Assembly (NCBI RefSeq): GCF_041320705.1
Contig: NZ_JBGGTQ010000003.1
Coordinates: 124,001-188,000, forward strand
Reading direction: 5' to 3'
Length of the DNA stretch: 64,000 bases
DNA from: Kineococcus mangrovi
GTDB lineage: Bacteria > Actinomycetota > Actinomycetes > Actinomycetales > Kineococcaceae
Made by a program: the position numbers and the translations under genes. The notes under the pieces are model-generated. The model was not told where the DNA came from. It ran no database searches and saw only the letters and a program-made list of their open reading frames with translations. Shown piece after piece: positions 1 to 7,907 of the stretch. Each line of letters starts with the position of its first letter. Within the stretch, counting starts at the first letter, position 1.

Positions 1-2
1 AC

Positions 3-2794
3 CGCGTCCGCGCCACCACCGAGGTCTCGGCGGTCGTGGCCCGCCGCACGATCCTGGTCCTGTCGCTGCTGTGCTCTGCGCTCGTCGTCGGCGGGGTGGT
101 CCTCGTCGGCGACGGCCGGCTCGGCCTCGCCCAGCTCGTCACGGTGTTCCTGCTCTGCTCCGGGTTCGCCGGCGACCTGAACCAGATCGCCGAACGGCTG
201 CCCGAGGTCCAGGCCGGTCTGGGTGCCCTGCAACGCATCCGGGCGTTGCTGGGCTCGCCGTCCGAACCCGTCGGCGGCCTGCGGGCACCCGAGGGGGGCC
301 TCGGGCTCGAGTTCCGCGGCGTCGACTTCGCCCACCCGGGCGGTTTCGCGCTGCACGACGTCTCGTTCACGGTCCCCGCCGGGACGACGTGCGCCCTCGT
401 GGGACGCAGCGGGTCGGGCAAGTCCACGCTCGCGGCCCTGCTGTCCCGCGCGCTGGAACCGGCGCCGGGGCAGGCCCACCTCGGCGGCCTCGACGTCACG
501 GCCCTGGACCTGCAGGAGCTGCGGCGCTGCGTCGGCGTCGTCACCCAGCGCACGGAACTCATCGCCGGGACGCTGGCGGACAACATCACGCTGGGGGCCG
601 ACGTCGCCCCCGAGCGCGTCCGCTCGGCCGTGGAGTCCCTCGGACTGGGCGACTGGGTCGGGGGGCTGCCCGACGGTCTGCGGACCCGGCTCGGCCCCGG
701 TGGCAGCACCCTGTCCGCCGGGGAGGAGCAGCTCGTCGCCTTCGCCCGCCTCCTCGTGCGCGACGTCCGCGTCGTCGTCCTCGACGAGGCGACCGCGCGG
801 ATGGACCCCGTCACCGAGCACCGCGTCACCGCGGCCGCCGGGCGGCTGCTCGCCGGCCGCACCGGTCTGCTCATCGCCCACCGCCTGTCCACGACCGCCC
901 GGGCCGACCACGTCGCCGTCCTCGACGGCGGCCGGCTCGCCCAGCACGGCCCGCGCGCCGAGCTCGCCGCCACCCCCGGCCCCTTCGCGGACCTGCTGCG
1001 CGCCGGGGGTGGTGCGGAGCTCGACCCCGTCCACCACGCCGGCGAGGTCCTCTCCAGCCGGCCCCGCCGGCCCCGCCCCGAACCACCGGCGCAGCCGCGT
1101 CCCCGGCTCGTGCGGGCCGTGGCGACCGCGATCACCCGCCACCGGCGGTGGGGGCTGCTCGGTGCCGTCCTGTTCGCCCTGTGCTCGGTCCTCGGCACCT
1201 ACGGCGCCGTCGCGGGCTGGCTGTGGGGCCTGGTCGTGCAGGGCCTGCAGACGGGCGCGCCGACCGCGCAGGTGTGGTGGCCGGCGGCCGGGCTCGTGAC
1301 GAGCCTGGTCTGCGTGCCGTTCCTGCTGGCCGCGGCCCTGCGGGTGTACCCGCTGTGGTGGAACGCGGTCACCCTCGGCGCGCGCCTGGCGGTGCTGCGC
1401 GGGCAGACCCGCCAGCACCGCCTCGCCCGCGTCCCCGCCGGGGAGGTCACGGCCCGCAGCCTGGACTCCGAGCGGTTCGTCCTCTACGTCGACCGCTGCG
1501 TCGACCTCGTCATCGGCGCCTTCGTCGTCGCCGTCACCTCCCTCGTCGCCGGTGACCTCACCGCGGGCGCGGTCGTCGCCCTCGTCATGGCGGGCTCGGC
1601 GCTCGTCTCGGTCGGCGGGGCCCCGGTGGCCGGCCGCCGGGGCCGTGAGGCCGGGGACGCCCGCGCCGTCTTCGGCCGCGACCTCGGCTCGGCCGTCGAC
1701 GCGGCCCGCACCGTCAAGCTCGCCGCGGCCGTGCCGGACGTCCTGCGGCACCTCGTCGAGGTCGACCGGCGGCGCGTGCTGGCCTCGGTGCGCGAGCTGC
1801 GCGTGCGCGCGCTGCTGGAGGGGGTGCCGGGCGTCCTCGTCCAGCTCGGCACCGTCGCGACCTGGGCGCTGCACCTGGCCGGCTGGTGGTCGCTGGCCGA
1901 CGCCCTCCTCGTCGCCACCGCCGTCGCGGGCGCCGCCTACTACGGCACCGTGTCGGGGGCCGTCATCACCGAGGCGCCCGTCGCGCGGGAGTGGCTGCGA
2001 GCGGTCACGGCGCTCGCGGGAACGCAGGACGTCGTGCGCGTCCCGGCCGGCACCGACCTGGTCCGCGGACTCGCCCCGGTGCCCGCGGTGCCCCCGCGCA
2101 CCCCCTGCGGCACGTCGACCTCGACCACCTCACGGCCGTGCACGACGACGGGACGGTGGGCGTCCAGGACGTCGACCTGCGCGTCGAGGCGGGTGAGCTC
2201 GTCCTGCTCACCGGCCGCGTGGGGTCGGGCAAGTCGAGCCTGCTCGCGGCGCTGGCCGGGCTCGTCGACCACGAGGGGACGGTCCGCTGGAACGGGGTCG
2301 CCGTGCAGGACCCGCAGACGTTCCTGCGGCCGGGTCAGGTCAGCTACGTCGCGCAGGTGCCGCGCGTGCTGTCGGGCAGCTTCGACGACAACGTCGCCCT
2401 GGACCACGAGCTGGCCCGGTCCCTGGCCGACGACGCCGTCGCCGACGCGCGGCTGACCCGGGACGTGGCCGCGGCCGGGGGCCGGCACGCGCTCGTCGGG
2501 CACCGCGGGGTCCGGCTGTCCGGGGGGCAGGTCCAGCGGCTGGCGCTGGCCCGGGCGCTGGCCTCGGGGGCCGACCTCCTCGTGGCCGACGACGTGTCCT
2601 CGGCCCTCGACGCGAGCACCGAGCTGGAGCTGTGGCAGGCGCTGCGCGAGCGCGGGACGACCGTGGTGGGGGCGTCCTCGAAGCGGTCGGCGCTGCTCGT
2701 GGCCGATCGCGTCGTGGTGCTGGGGGAGGGGCGGGTGCAGGCCGTCGGCCCGTGGCGGGAGCTCGAGGCGGACTGGGGTCACCTGGCGGGCTGA
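3..2794 (+). pseudogene. Fused ABC exporter (TMD-NBD-TMD-NBD), 5' end outside the window, frameshifted near 2090-2106
   Basis: The reading frame is open from the left edge, so the start and most of the first membrane domain are missing. In order I see the last helices of TMD1, NBD1 (Walker A GRSGSGKST, signature LSAGE, Walker B VVVLDEAT, H-loop IAHRLST), a second multi-helix membrane domain and NBD2. NBD2 (Walker A GRVGSGKSS, signature LSGGQ) is in a different frame from everything before it. The first frame runs on as low-quality sequence to a stop at 2456, while good ABC sequence resumes in the other frame from about 2096 to 2794. One missing base in the C-runs at 2090-2106 would restore a single protein. 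This is either a real inactivating mutation or a sequencing error. The architecture resembles actinobacterial lipid or drug exporters; the substrate is unknown. Confidence 0.75.
2096..2794 (+). CDS. Second nucleotide-binding domain of the frameshifted ABC exporter
   Basis: This is the C-terminal ATPase domain in its own frame (about 233 codons), without a convincing start codon or ribosome site of its own. That argues it is the displaced end of the upstream gene and not a separate gene. Walker A is GRVGSGKSS and the signature LSGGQVQRLALARA is canonical. The Walker B region reads LLVADDVSSALD, with Asp where the catalytic Glu normally sits, and the switch region reads VVGASSKRSAL, with Ser where the H-loop His is expected. 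These substitutions match the degenerate site of asymmetric ABC exporters, paired here with the degenerate LSAGE signature of NBD1. Confidence 0.6.
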   Translation, partial: AHPLRHVDLDHLTAVHDDGTVGVQDVDLRVEAGELVLLTGRVGSGKSSLLAALAGLVDHEGTVRWNGVAVQDPQTFLRPGQVSYVAQVPRVLSGSFDDNVALDHELARSLADDAVADARLTRDVAAAGGRHALVGHRGVRLSGGQVQRLALARALASGADLLVADDVSSALDASTELELWQALRERGTTVVGASSKRSALLVADRVVVLGEGRVQAVGPWRELEADWGHLAG

Positions 2795-2820
2795 CCTCGC
2801 GGTGGACCGGGCCGGCCGCG

Positions 2821-2850
2821 ACGACGGACGACGACGGACGACGACGGACG
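2821..2850. repeat. 10-bp tandem repeat, three copies
   Basis: Three perfect copies of ACGACGGACG lie between the ABC gene and the next start at 2890. It sits upstream of a proposed leaderless promoter. No function is evident. Confidence 0.8.
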
Positions 2851-2877
2851 GGGGACGCGGGCCGTGCGCGCGGGTGC

Positions 2878-2883
2878 GAGGCT
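2878..2883 (+). promoter_or_regulatory. Putative -10 element, leaderless start of the 120-aa protein
   Basis: GAGGCT is followed by 6 nt and then ATG at 2890, with no Shine-Dalgarno between. It is a weak match to TANNNT, supported by the same spacing at many other genes in the window. Confidence 0.35.
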
Positions 2884-2889
2884 GTGCTC

Positions 2890-3252
2890 ATGTCGGACCC
2901 ACGGAACGAGAACAGGCGTCAGGGCGAGTCGATCGACGCGGTCCTGCGCGGGCTCCTCAAGCAGGGCGGGCTCGACCCGACGGCCGAGCGCCTCGCCGAG
3001 CAGGGCATCGACCGGCTCCGCTCCTTCCTCGGCAGCGGCCCCGCCCCCGGGACGACCGCGACCCCGGACGCCGGCGCGGGGCGGGGTGACGTGCAGGACG
3101 CCGAGGTCGTCACGACCGGCCGCGAGATGCTCATGCACACCATCCCGCTGCCCGACGGCACCCGCGTGGAGGTCCTCGTCCCCGAGCGCCTCACCCGCGC
3201 CGAAGCCGAGCGCGTCGCCGCCGTGCTGAGCGCCCTGGCCGTGGAGGAGTGA
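2890..3252 (+). CDS. Hypothetical protein, 120 aa
   Basis: I do not recognise a family. The N-terminal half is charged and probably helical (about residues 8-45, including SIDAVLRGLLKQGG). A Gly/Ala/Pro/Thr-rich linker follows (about 48-65), then a short C-terminal part with strand-like and helical stretches (MLMHTIPLPDGTRVEVLVPE, then an Ala/Glu-rich helix). There is no signal peptide or membrane segment, so it is probably cytosolic. The ATG at 2890 is chosen because good sequence begins there and a -10-like hexamer lies 6 nt upstream. Its stop overlaps the GTG start of the S4-domain gene (GTGA), so the two are probably co-transcribed and translationally coupled. Confidence 0.7.
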   Translation: MSDPRNENRRQGESIDAVLRGLLKQGGLDPTAERLAEQGIDRLRSFLGSGPAPGTTATPDAGAGRGDVQDAEVVTTGREMLMHTIPLPDGTRVEVLVPERLTRAEAERVAAVLSALAVEE

Positions 3253-3473
3253 GCGCGGAGGTCGTCGAGGTCACCGGAGTCGTGCGGCTCGGCCAGTTCC
3301 TCAAGCTGGCCGGGGCCGTCGACACCGGCGGGCAGGCCCGGGAGGCGCTGCTGGCCGGGGACGTCACCGTCAACGGCGAGGCCGAGGACCGGCGCGGCCG
3401 CCAGCTCGCCGACGGGGACGTCGTCGGCCTCGGCGGCGGCTCGTGGGCGGTGCGCGTGACGGACGACGCGTGA
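3249..3473 (+). CDS. S4-domain RNA-binding protein (YbcJ/RlbA-like), 74 aa
   Basis: This short protein is almost entirely one S4 RNA-binding fold: RLGQFLKLAGAVDTGGQA, then the diagnostic turn LLAGDVTVNGEAEDRRGRQL, then a final strand. Stand-alone S4 proteins of this size (YaaA/YbcJ type) bind structured RNA and are thought to act around ribosome assembly or quality control. The particular RNA partner cannot be read from sequence. The GTG start overlaps the stop of the upstream 120-aa gene by 4 nt, which supports both the start and a two-gene operon. Twenty nt downstream is the end of a convergent aldo/keto reductase. Confidence 0.85.
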   Translation: MSAEVVEVTGVVRLGQFLKLAGAVDTGGQAREALLAGDVTVNGEAEDRRGRQLADGDVVGLGGGSWAVRVTDDA

Positions 3474-3493
3474 GCACCGCCCACCGGTGAGCC

Positions 3494-4276
3494 TCAGCGG
3501 CCCAGGGCGTCGATCGCCGCGACCTCCTCGCCGCTCAGCTCGAACCCGTCGACGTCGAGGTTGCGCGCCTGCCGGTCCCGGTCGCCGGACTTGGGGATGA
3601 CGACCACCCCGTGCTGCAGGTGCCAGCGCACGACGACCTGCTCCACGCTCACCCCGTGCCGCTCGGCCGCCGCCCGCAGGGGCGCGGCCGTGCGGTCGGT
3701 GGCCTTGAGGGGGGAGTAGCCCTCCAGCACGACGCCGCGCTCGCGGTGGGCGGCGAGCAGGTCGGCGTCGTGCAGCGCCGGACCCCACTTCACCTGGTTC
3801 ACCGCGGGCGTGACGCCCGTGGCGGCCGTCAGCTCGTCGAGCTGGGCCACCGAGTAGTTCGAGACGCCCACGGCACGGACCCGGCCGGCCTCGCGGGCGG
3901 CCACCAACCGTTCCCACACGTCGGGCCGCGCCCGGCCCCCGGGCGGCCAGTGGATGAGCCACAGGTCCAGCACGTCGACGCGCAGCAGCCGCAGGCTGCG
4001 GTCCAGGAACTCGTCCTCGCGGCCGGCGTGCTCGTGGTGCAGCTTCGTCGTGATCCGGACGTCGGGCACGCCCGCGTCGGCGACGGCACGTCCCACCTCG
4101 TCCTCGTTCTCGTACATCGTCGCGGTGTCCAGCAGCCGGTAACCGACGTCGAGGGCGCCGCGCAGGGACCGGTAGCCGTCCTGCCCGCGCAGACCGTAGG
4201 TGCCGAGGCCGACGAGGGGCAGCGCCAGCGTGCCGTCGGCGGTGCGGACGTCGGTGGTCGTGGGGTGCTCGCTCAC
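3494..4276 (-). CDS. Aldo/keto reductase (AKR5-type), 260 aa
   Basis: Cytosolic NADPH-dependent carbonyl reductase with a TIM-barrel fold. The family tetrad is visible: Asp50 in RLLDTATMY, Tyr55 in the same block, Lys in ITTKLHHE and His in LWLIHWPPG. The C-terminal cofactor segment VVVIPKSGDRDRQARNLDV is present and length is normal. The closest named relatives are 2,5-diketo-D-gluconate reductase-like enzymes, but the real substrate is probably broad and unknown. Start GTG 4276 has no Shine-Dalgarno; a TAGCGT hexamer 7 nt upstream suggests a leaderless message. A strong hairpin separates it from the sugar transporter upstream, so it is probably its own unit. Confidence 0.9.
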   Translation of the reverse strand: MSEHPTTTDVRTADGTLALPLVGLGTYGLRGQDGYRSLRGALDVGYRLLDTATMYENEDEVGRAVADAGVPDVRITTKLHHEHAGREDEFLDRSLRLLRVDVLDLWLIHWPPGGRARPDVWERLVAAREAGRVRAVGVSNYSVAQLDELTAATGVTPAVNQVKWGPALHDADLLAAHRERGVVLEGYSPLKATDRTAAPLRAAAERHGVSVEQVVVRWHLQHGVVVIPKSGDRDRQARNLDVDGFELSGEEVAAIDALGR

Positions 4277-4283
4277 CTGCGCG

Positions 4284-4289
4284 ACGCTA
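4284..4289 (-). promoter_or_regulatory. Putative -10 element of the aldo/keto reductase gene
   Basis: On the minus strand TAGCGT lies 7 nt before the GTG start, consistent with leaderless transcription. Confidence 0.5.
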
Positions 4290-4333
4290 CGTCCGCTCCG
4301 CTGCGCGCGCAGCGGCGGGCACCGCGCCGGCGA

Positions 4334-4406
4334 CCCCGTCCCGCACCGACGACGCCCCCTCGCCCGTGACCGGGGAGGGGGCGTCGTCGTCGGTGCGGGA
4401 CGGGGT
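4334..4406. terminator. Long inverted repeat after the sugar ABC operon
   Basis: The left arm (4334-4361, core GCACCGACGACGCCCCCTC) pairs with the right arm (4374-4406) with one 3-nt bulge. It lies immediately downstream of the last permease gene (stop at 4418) and upstream of the aldo/keto reductase promoter. No U-tract follows. Confidence 0.75.
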
Positions 4407-4417
4407 GCGGGGGACGA

Positions 4418-5305
4418 TCAGTCCTTCAGGCCGGCGTTGATGTCGGCGTTCATGACGTAGCGCTGGAACACCAGGTAGATGAGGACCAGCGGCACGATCG
4501 AGATGACCGAGGCGCCCAGCAGGACCGACCAGTTGACGTTCTGCGCCCCGACGATGCTCTGGATCCCGATCTGCAGGGTGAACTTGCTCGGGTCGTTGAG
4601 GACGATGAGCGGCCAGATGTAGTCGTTCCACCGCCACTGGAACGAGAAGATCGCCAGCGTCACCATGATCGGGCGGGAGATGGGGAGCATGACCCGCACG
4701 AAGGTCGTCAGCTCGTTCGAGCCGTCGATCCGGGCCGCCTCGAGCAGCTCGTTCGGCACGGTGGTGAAGAACTGCCGGAACATGAAGCACCCGGTGGCGG
4801 TGATGATCGACGGGACGATGATACCGGCGAGCTGGTTGTAGAGGCCGAGGTCGCGGATGACGAGGAACGAGGGCGAGAGGATGACCTCGGTCGGCAGCAT
4901 CGTCGTGGCCAGGATGCACAGGAAGAACGCCTTGAGCCACCAGTTGGAGTACTTGGCCAGGGCGTACCCGGTCATGGCGCTGGCCAGGACGGTGAGGACC
5001 GTCGTGGTGACCGCCACGATCAGCGTGTTCGTGAAGTAGCCGGCGAAGTTGAAGCTCGTCCAGGCCTGCGCGTACCCGTCGAACGTCCACCGCTGCGGCA
5101 GCAGCGTCAACGGGTAGGAGAAGAGGTCACCGGCCGGCTTGAACGACGACAGCACGAACCACAGGACCGGGAAGCCGTAGAGGACGGCCAGCAGCCACAG
5201 CAGCACCGTGGTCCCGACGGTGCGGGCGGGCGAACCGCCCTCGCGGGCGGCGGTGCTGCGGCGCAGGGCCGGCGCCTTGGGGCGCGGCAGCGAGGACAGG
5301 GCCAT
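4418..5305 (-). CDS. Carbohydrate ABC transporter permease, MalG type, 295 aa
   Basis: One of two inner-membrane subunits of a CUT1 sugar importer. Six membrane segments are visible, starting with the block GTTVLLWLLAVLYGFPVLWF. The permease signature that docks the ATPase (EAA motif) is seen as ELLEAARIDGSNELTTF near the middle. ATG 5305 is chosen because it lies one base after the end of the other permease gene, and the sequence upstream of it is the other gene in a wrong frame. Order of transcription is binding protein, MalF-type, MalG-type. No ATP-binding subunit is encoded here; in actinobacteria such importers commonly share a MsiK-type ATPase encoded elsewhere (family knowledge, not seen). 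Confidence 0.93.
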   Translation of the reverse strand: MALSSLPRPKAPALRRSTAAREGGSPARTVGTTVLLWLLAVLYGFPVLWFVLSSFKPAGDLFSYPLTLLPQRWTFDGYAQAWTSFNFAGYFTNTLIVAVTTTVLTVLASAMTGYALAKYSNWWLKAFFLCILATTMLPTEVILSPSFLVIRDLGLYNQLAGIIVPSIITATGCFMFRQFFTTVPNELLEAARIDGSNELTTFVRVMLPISRPIMVTLAIFSFQWRWNDYIWPLIVLNDPSKFTLQIGIQSIVGAQNVNWSVLLGASVISIVPLVLIYLVFQRYVMNADINAGLKD

Positions 5306-5306
5306 G

Positions 5307-6275
5307 TCACGCCTCCCGGCGTCGGTTGACGAAGACCTGGAGCAGGGCGATGACCATGAGGACGGCCATGAGGACGAACGAGGCGGCGCTGGCGTAGCCG
5401 ATCTGCCCCTGCTGGAAGCCCGTGCGGAAGATGTACTGCACGATGAGGTTGTTCTCGGTGCCCGGGCCACCGCCGTTCAGCGACTGCAGCAGGGCGTACT
5501 CCTTCATGGCGCCCAGGCTGCCCAGCAGGATGACGATGAAGGACGTCGGCGCGATGCTCGGCAGCGTGATGTAGCGGAACCGCTGCCAGGGCGAGGCGCC
5601 GTCGATCGAGGCCGCCTCGTGGTAGGAGACCGGCACGTTGCGCAGGGCGGCCACGAACAGCAGCATGTTGAAGGCCGTCCCGCCCCACGCCGCGGCGATG
5701 GCCACGATGACCAGCGACAGGTTCGCGTTCGACTGCCACGGGACCGCCTCGCCGCCGAGGGAGGTGATGAGGTAGTTCACCAACCCGAAGTTCTCCCCGA
5801 AGATCCACCGCCAGATGACGCCGGCGACGATGGGGGAGATGAGCCAGGGGACGAAGAACAGGACGCGCGCGACGACCTTGCCCTTGGTGTGCGCGTTCGT
5901 CAGCAGCACGGCCGTCGTCAGCGACAGGACGTAGATCAGCGGCACCGACATCGCGGTGAAGAAGACGGTCCGGCCGAACGCCGAGTAGAAGGCGGAGTCG
6001 CCGAAGAGCTTCTGGTAGTTGGCCAGCCCCACCCACGGGGCCGAGCCCACCCCGGTGTAGCTGGTGAACGAGTAGTACAGACCCGTCACCGCCGGCCAGA
6101 CGAAGAACAGGGCGAAGAGCGCCACGTTCACGGCGACGAACAGCAGCGGCGCGAGGCGGTAGCGCGCCGCCCGGCGGCGGTTCGCGCGGCCCGAGGAGGG
6201 ACGCGCGGTCCGCGCGAGGGCCGCGGGGTCGTCCCCGACCGCGGCGGGGACCGGACCCGGTGTCGCGGGGGTCAT
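5307..6275 (-). CDS. Carbohydrate ABC transporter permease, MalF type, 322 aa
   Basis: Partner permease of the same CUT1 importer. A cytosolic N-terminus rich in Ala, Pro and Arg (about residues 1-35) precedes six membrane segments, beginning with APLLFVAVNVALFALFFVWP. The EAA loop reads YHEAASIDGASPWQRF. The ATG at 6275 is preceded by AGGAGG at 7-8 nt. The gene follows the binding-protein gene by 66 nt and is one base from the next permease, so it is clearly in the same operon. Substrate is not deducible from the permease; the divergent polysaccharide-enzyme candidate suggests an oligosaccharide. Confidence 0.93.
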   Translation of the reverse strand: MTPATPGPVPAAVGDDPAALARTARPSSGRANRRRAARYRLAPLLFVAVNVALFALFFVWPAVTGLYYSFTSYTGVGSAPWVGLANYQKLFGDSAFYSAFGRTVFFTAMSVPLIYVLSLTTAVLLTNAHTKGKVVARVLFFVPWLISPIVAGVIWRWIFGENFGLVNYLITSLGGEAVPWQSNANLSLVIVAIAAAWGGTAFNMLLFVAALRNVPVSYHEAASIDGASPWQRFRYITLPSIAPTSFIVILLGSLGAMKEYALLQSLNGGGPGTENNLIVQYIFRTGFQQGQIGYASAASFVLMAVLMVIALLQVFVNRRREA

Positions 6276-6341
6276 GGAACCTCCTGGGGGTGGACCCGGG
6301 CCCGCAGGCCCGGGTCCCTCGGGTGGGGCGGTCGGGGTGGG

Positions 6342-7637
6342 TCAGGCGATCTGCTCGTTGAGGAGCCGGACGATGGTGTCGACCGCCTGCTGCACGGTCT
6401 GCTGACCGTTGATGGCCTTGCCCAGCTCGTCCTTGGTGGGGTCGGTCGTGATGGCCTTGCCCATGAGGGTGAGCTTCTCACCGTTCTCGTTGCCGGAGGT
6501 GGAGATCGGGTCGGCGATCTCGATCTCCTTCTGGTAGAGCGCGTAGGCGTCCAGGGCGGTCTGGCTCGTCGCCGGGTAGGCGATGTCCAGCCCCGTCTCG
6601 ACCGGCAGCCAGCCGTTCGTGGCGGCGATCTCGGCGTAGTTGGTCGGGTCGTAGAGGAACTCGACGAACTGCATCGCGGCGTCCGCGGTGTCACCGTTGT
6701 CGAACGCGACGATCTTCCCGCCGGTGTTGATGTCGGTCGCCTGCGTGGGCTGGGCCGGGGTCGGGACGGCGGCCCACTCGAACTGGCTGATGCTCTCGGT
6801 GAAGTCGGCGACCTGCCAGACCCCCGAGAAGTAGGCGACGACCTGACCGCTCTTGAACAGCGCGTTCGGGTCGGCCCCCGACGTCCACACCGACTTGGGC
6901 ATCACCACGTCGTCGTTGAGGTCGACGAACTTCTGCAGCGCCTCGACCGTCGGGGCCTGCACGGAGAACGCGGTCCCGTCGTCGTCCAGCTGGAAGCCGT
7001 CGGCGCCGTGCTCGTAGATGAAAGCCCGGATCCGGGCGGGGGAGGCGTCGTAGACCAGGTCGTACTTGGCGCCGGTCGAGGTGCGGACCTGCGTCGCCGC
7101 GGCCAGGAACTCGTCCCACGTCCAGGTGCTCTCCGGCTCGGTGGGGTAGGCGACCCCGGCCTGCTGGAAGAGCGTGGTGTTGATGAACAGGCCCGCGGCG
7201 GTGATGTCGGACGGGATCGTGAGGATCTTGCCGTCGTCGGTCTCCTGGTACAGCTTGCTGTCGATCTTGTTCGTCGAGCTCGTCGCGACGGCCGTCAGGT
7301 CCTGCAGCTTGTTGGTCCAGATCGGGTCCAGCGAGGGTGCGCTGGCCACGTCCGGCAGCGAGTCGGCCTGGGCCGCCTGGCGCAGCTTCGTCTGGTACCC
7401 GTCGTAGGGCACGTTGACGATCTCGACCGTGATGCCCTTCTGGGCCTTGAACTCGTCGGCGAGGTCGTAGTAGCCCTTCGCCTGCGCGTCGCTGGCCGAC
7501 AGCCAGAAGGTGATCGTCGAGGCGTCCCCGCCCGAGGCGGAATCCCCCCCGCCGCAGGCGGTCAGGGCCCCTCCCGCGGTCAGGGCCCCGAGGGAGCCCA
7601 GGAGGACGGACCGTCGGCTCGTGCTGTTCTGGCTCAT
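6342..7637 (-). CDS. Extracellular solute-binding lipoprotein of the sugar ABC importer, 431 aa
   Basis: The N-terminus has a twin-arginine-like signal (STSRRSVLLGSLG), a short hydrophobic stretch and a lipobox LTAC-GGG at about residues 25-30. It is therefore probably exported folded and lipid-anchored. The mature part is a family 1 sugar-binding protein, starting with the typical strand TITFWLSASDAQAKGYYDLA and containing NVPYDGYQTKLRQAA. It captures the substrate for the two downstream permeases. ATG 7637 is preceded by AGGAAG at a suitable distance. The gene is divergent from a probable polysaccharide-degrading enzyme, and its promoter overlaps a palindrome at 7748-7768. Confidence 0.93.
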   Translation of the reverse strand: MSQNSTSRRSVLLGSLGALTAGGALTACGGGDSASGGDASTITFWLSASDAQAKGYYDLADEFKAQKGITVEIVNVPYDGYQTKLRQAAQADSLPDVASAPSLDPIWTNKLQDLTAVATSSTNKIDSKLYQETDDGKILTIPSDITAAGLFINTTLFQQAGVAYPTEPESTWTWDEFLAAATQVRTSTGAKYDLVYDASPARIRAFIYEHGADGFQLDDDGTAFSVQAPTVEALQKFVDLNDDVVMPKSVWTSGADPNALFKSGQVVAYFSGVWQVADFTESISQFEWAAVPTPAQPTQATDINTGGKIVAFDNGDTADAAMQFVEFLYDPTNYAEIAATNGWLPVETGLDIAYPATSQTALDAYALYQKEIEIADPISTSGNENGEKLTLMGKAITTDPTKDELGKAINGQQTVQQAVDTIVRLLNEQIA

Positions 7638-7745
7638 GGTGTGACTTCCTCGTCTTCCGGTCCCCAGTCGCTCCTGCGCGACCGCCGCGGACGGGTCGCC
7701 CGTGGCGGGTGCGAGGTGCGGCACCGCTGTTCCGGCGGTGCCAGG

Positions 7746-7775
7746 ACGGTAAGTGGAAAGGGCTTACCCGGTCAA
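7746..7775 (-). promoter_or_regulatory. Predicted promoter of the sugar ABC operon
   Basis: On the minus strand, -35 TTGACC (7770-7775), an 18-nt spacer and -10 TACCGT (7746-7751). This places the transcript start near 7738, about 100 nt before the ATG at 7637. Confidence 0.5.
7748..7768. promoter_or_regulatory. Candidate operator: GGTAAG / CTTACC palindrome
   Basis: Six-base arms GGTAAG and CTTACC flank a 9-nt centre. The palindrome lies between the predicted -35 and -10 and overlaps the -10, a good place for a repressor. The regulator is not encoded in the window. Confidence 0.5.
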
Positions 7776-7800
7776 GGTGTCCGGTGCTTCCTCGACCGGA

Positions 7801-7813
7801 TGACTTCACGTCA
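7801..7813. promoter_or_regulatory. Short palindrome TGACTTCACGTCA in the divergent region
   Basis: TGAC-N5-GTCA with a nearby GGTCA half-copy at 7814-7818, about 100 nt upstream of the start at 7908. It may be a GntR-like site. Evidence is only positional. Confidence 0.3.
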
Positions 7814-7907
7814 GGTCATGTGCACACTATCGTCACCGGTCGTCGCGGGTTCCCGCGCTCCCGCGCCCCGGCCGCGCCGCCCACCCCACCGTCCTGGAGG
7901 ACGCCCC

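Noticed and set aside
2094-2456. Programmed ribosomal frameshift in the ABC gene
   Set aside because: No slippery heptamer with a clear downstream pseudoknot that I can see. A one-base deletion in a C-run explains it more simply.
5208-7900. Very long plus-strand open frame across the sugar importer genes
   Set aside because: It is antisense to three well-supported minus-strand genes and has only low-complexity Gly/Arg/Asp-rich sequence. The real gene in that frame starts at 7908.
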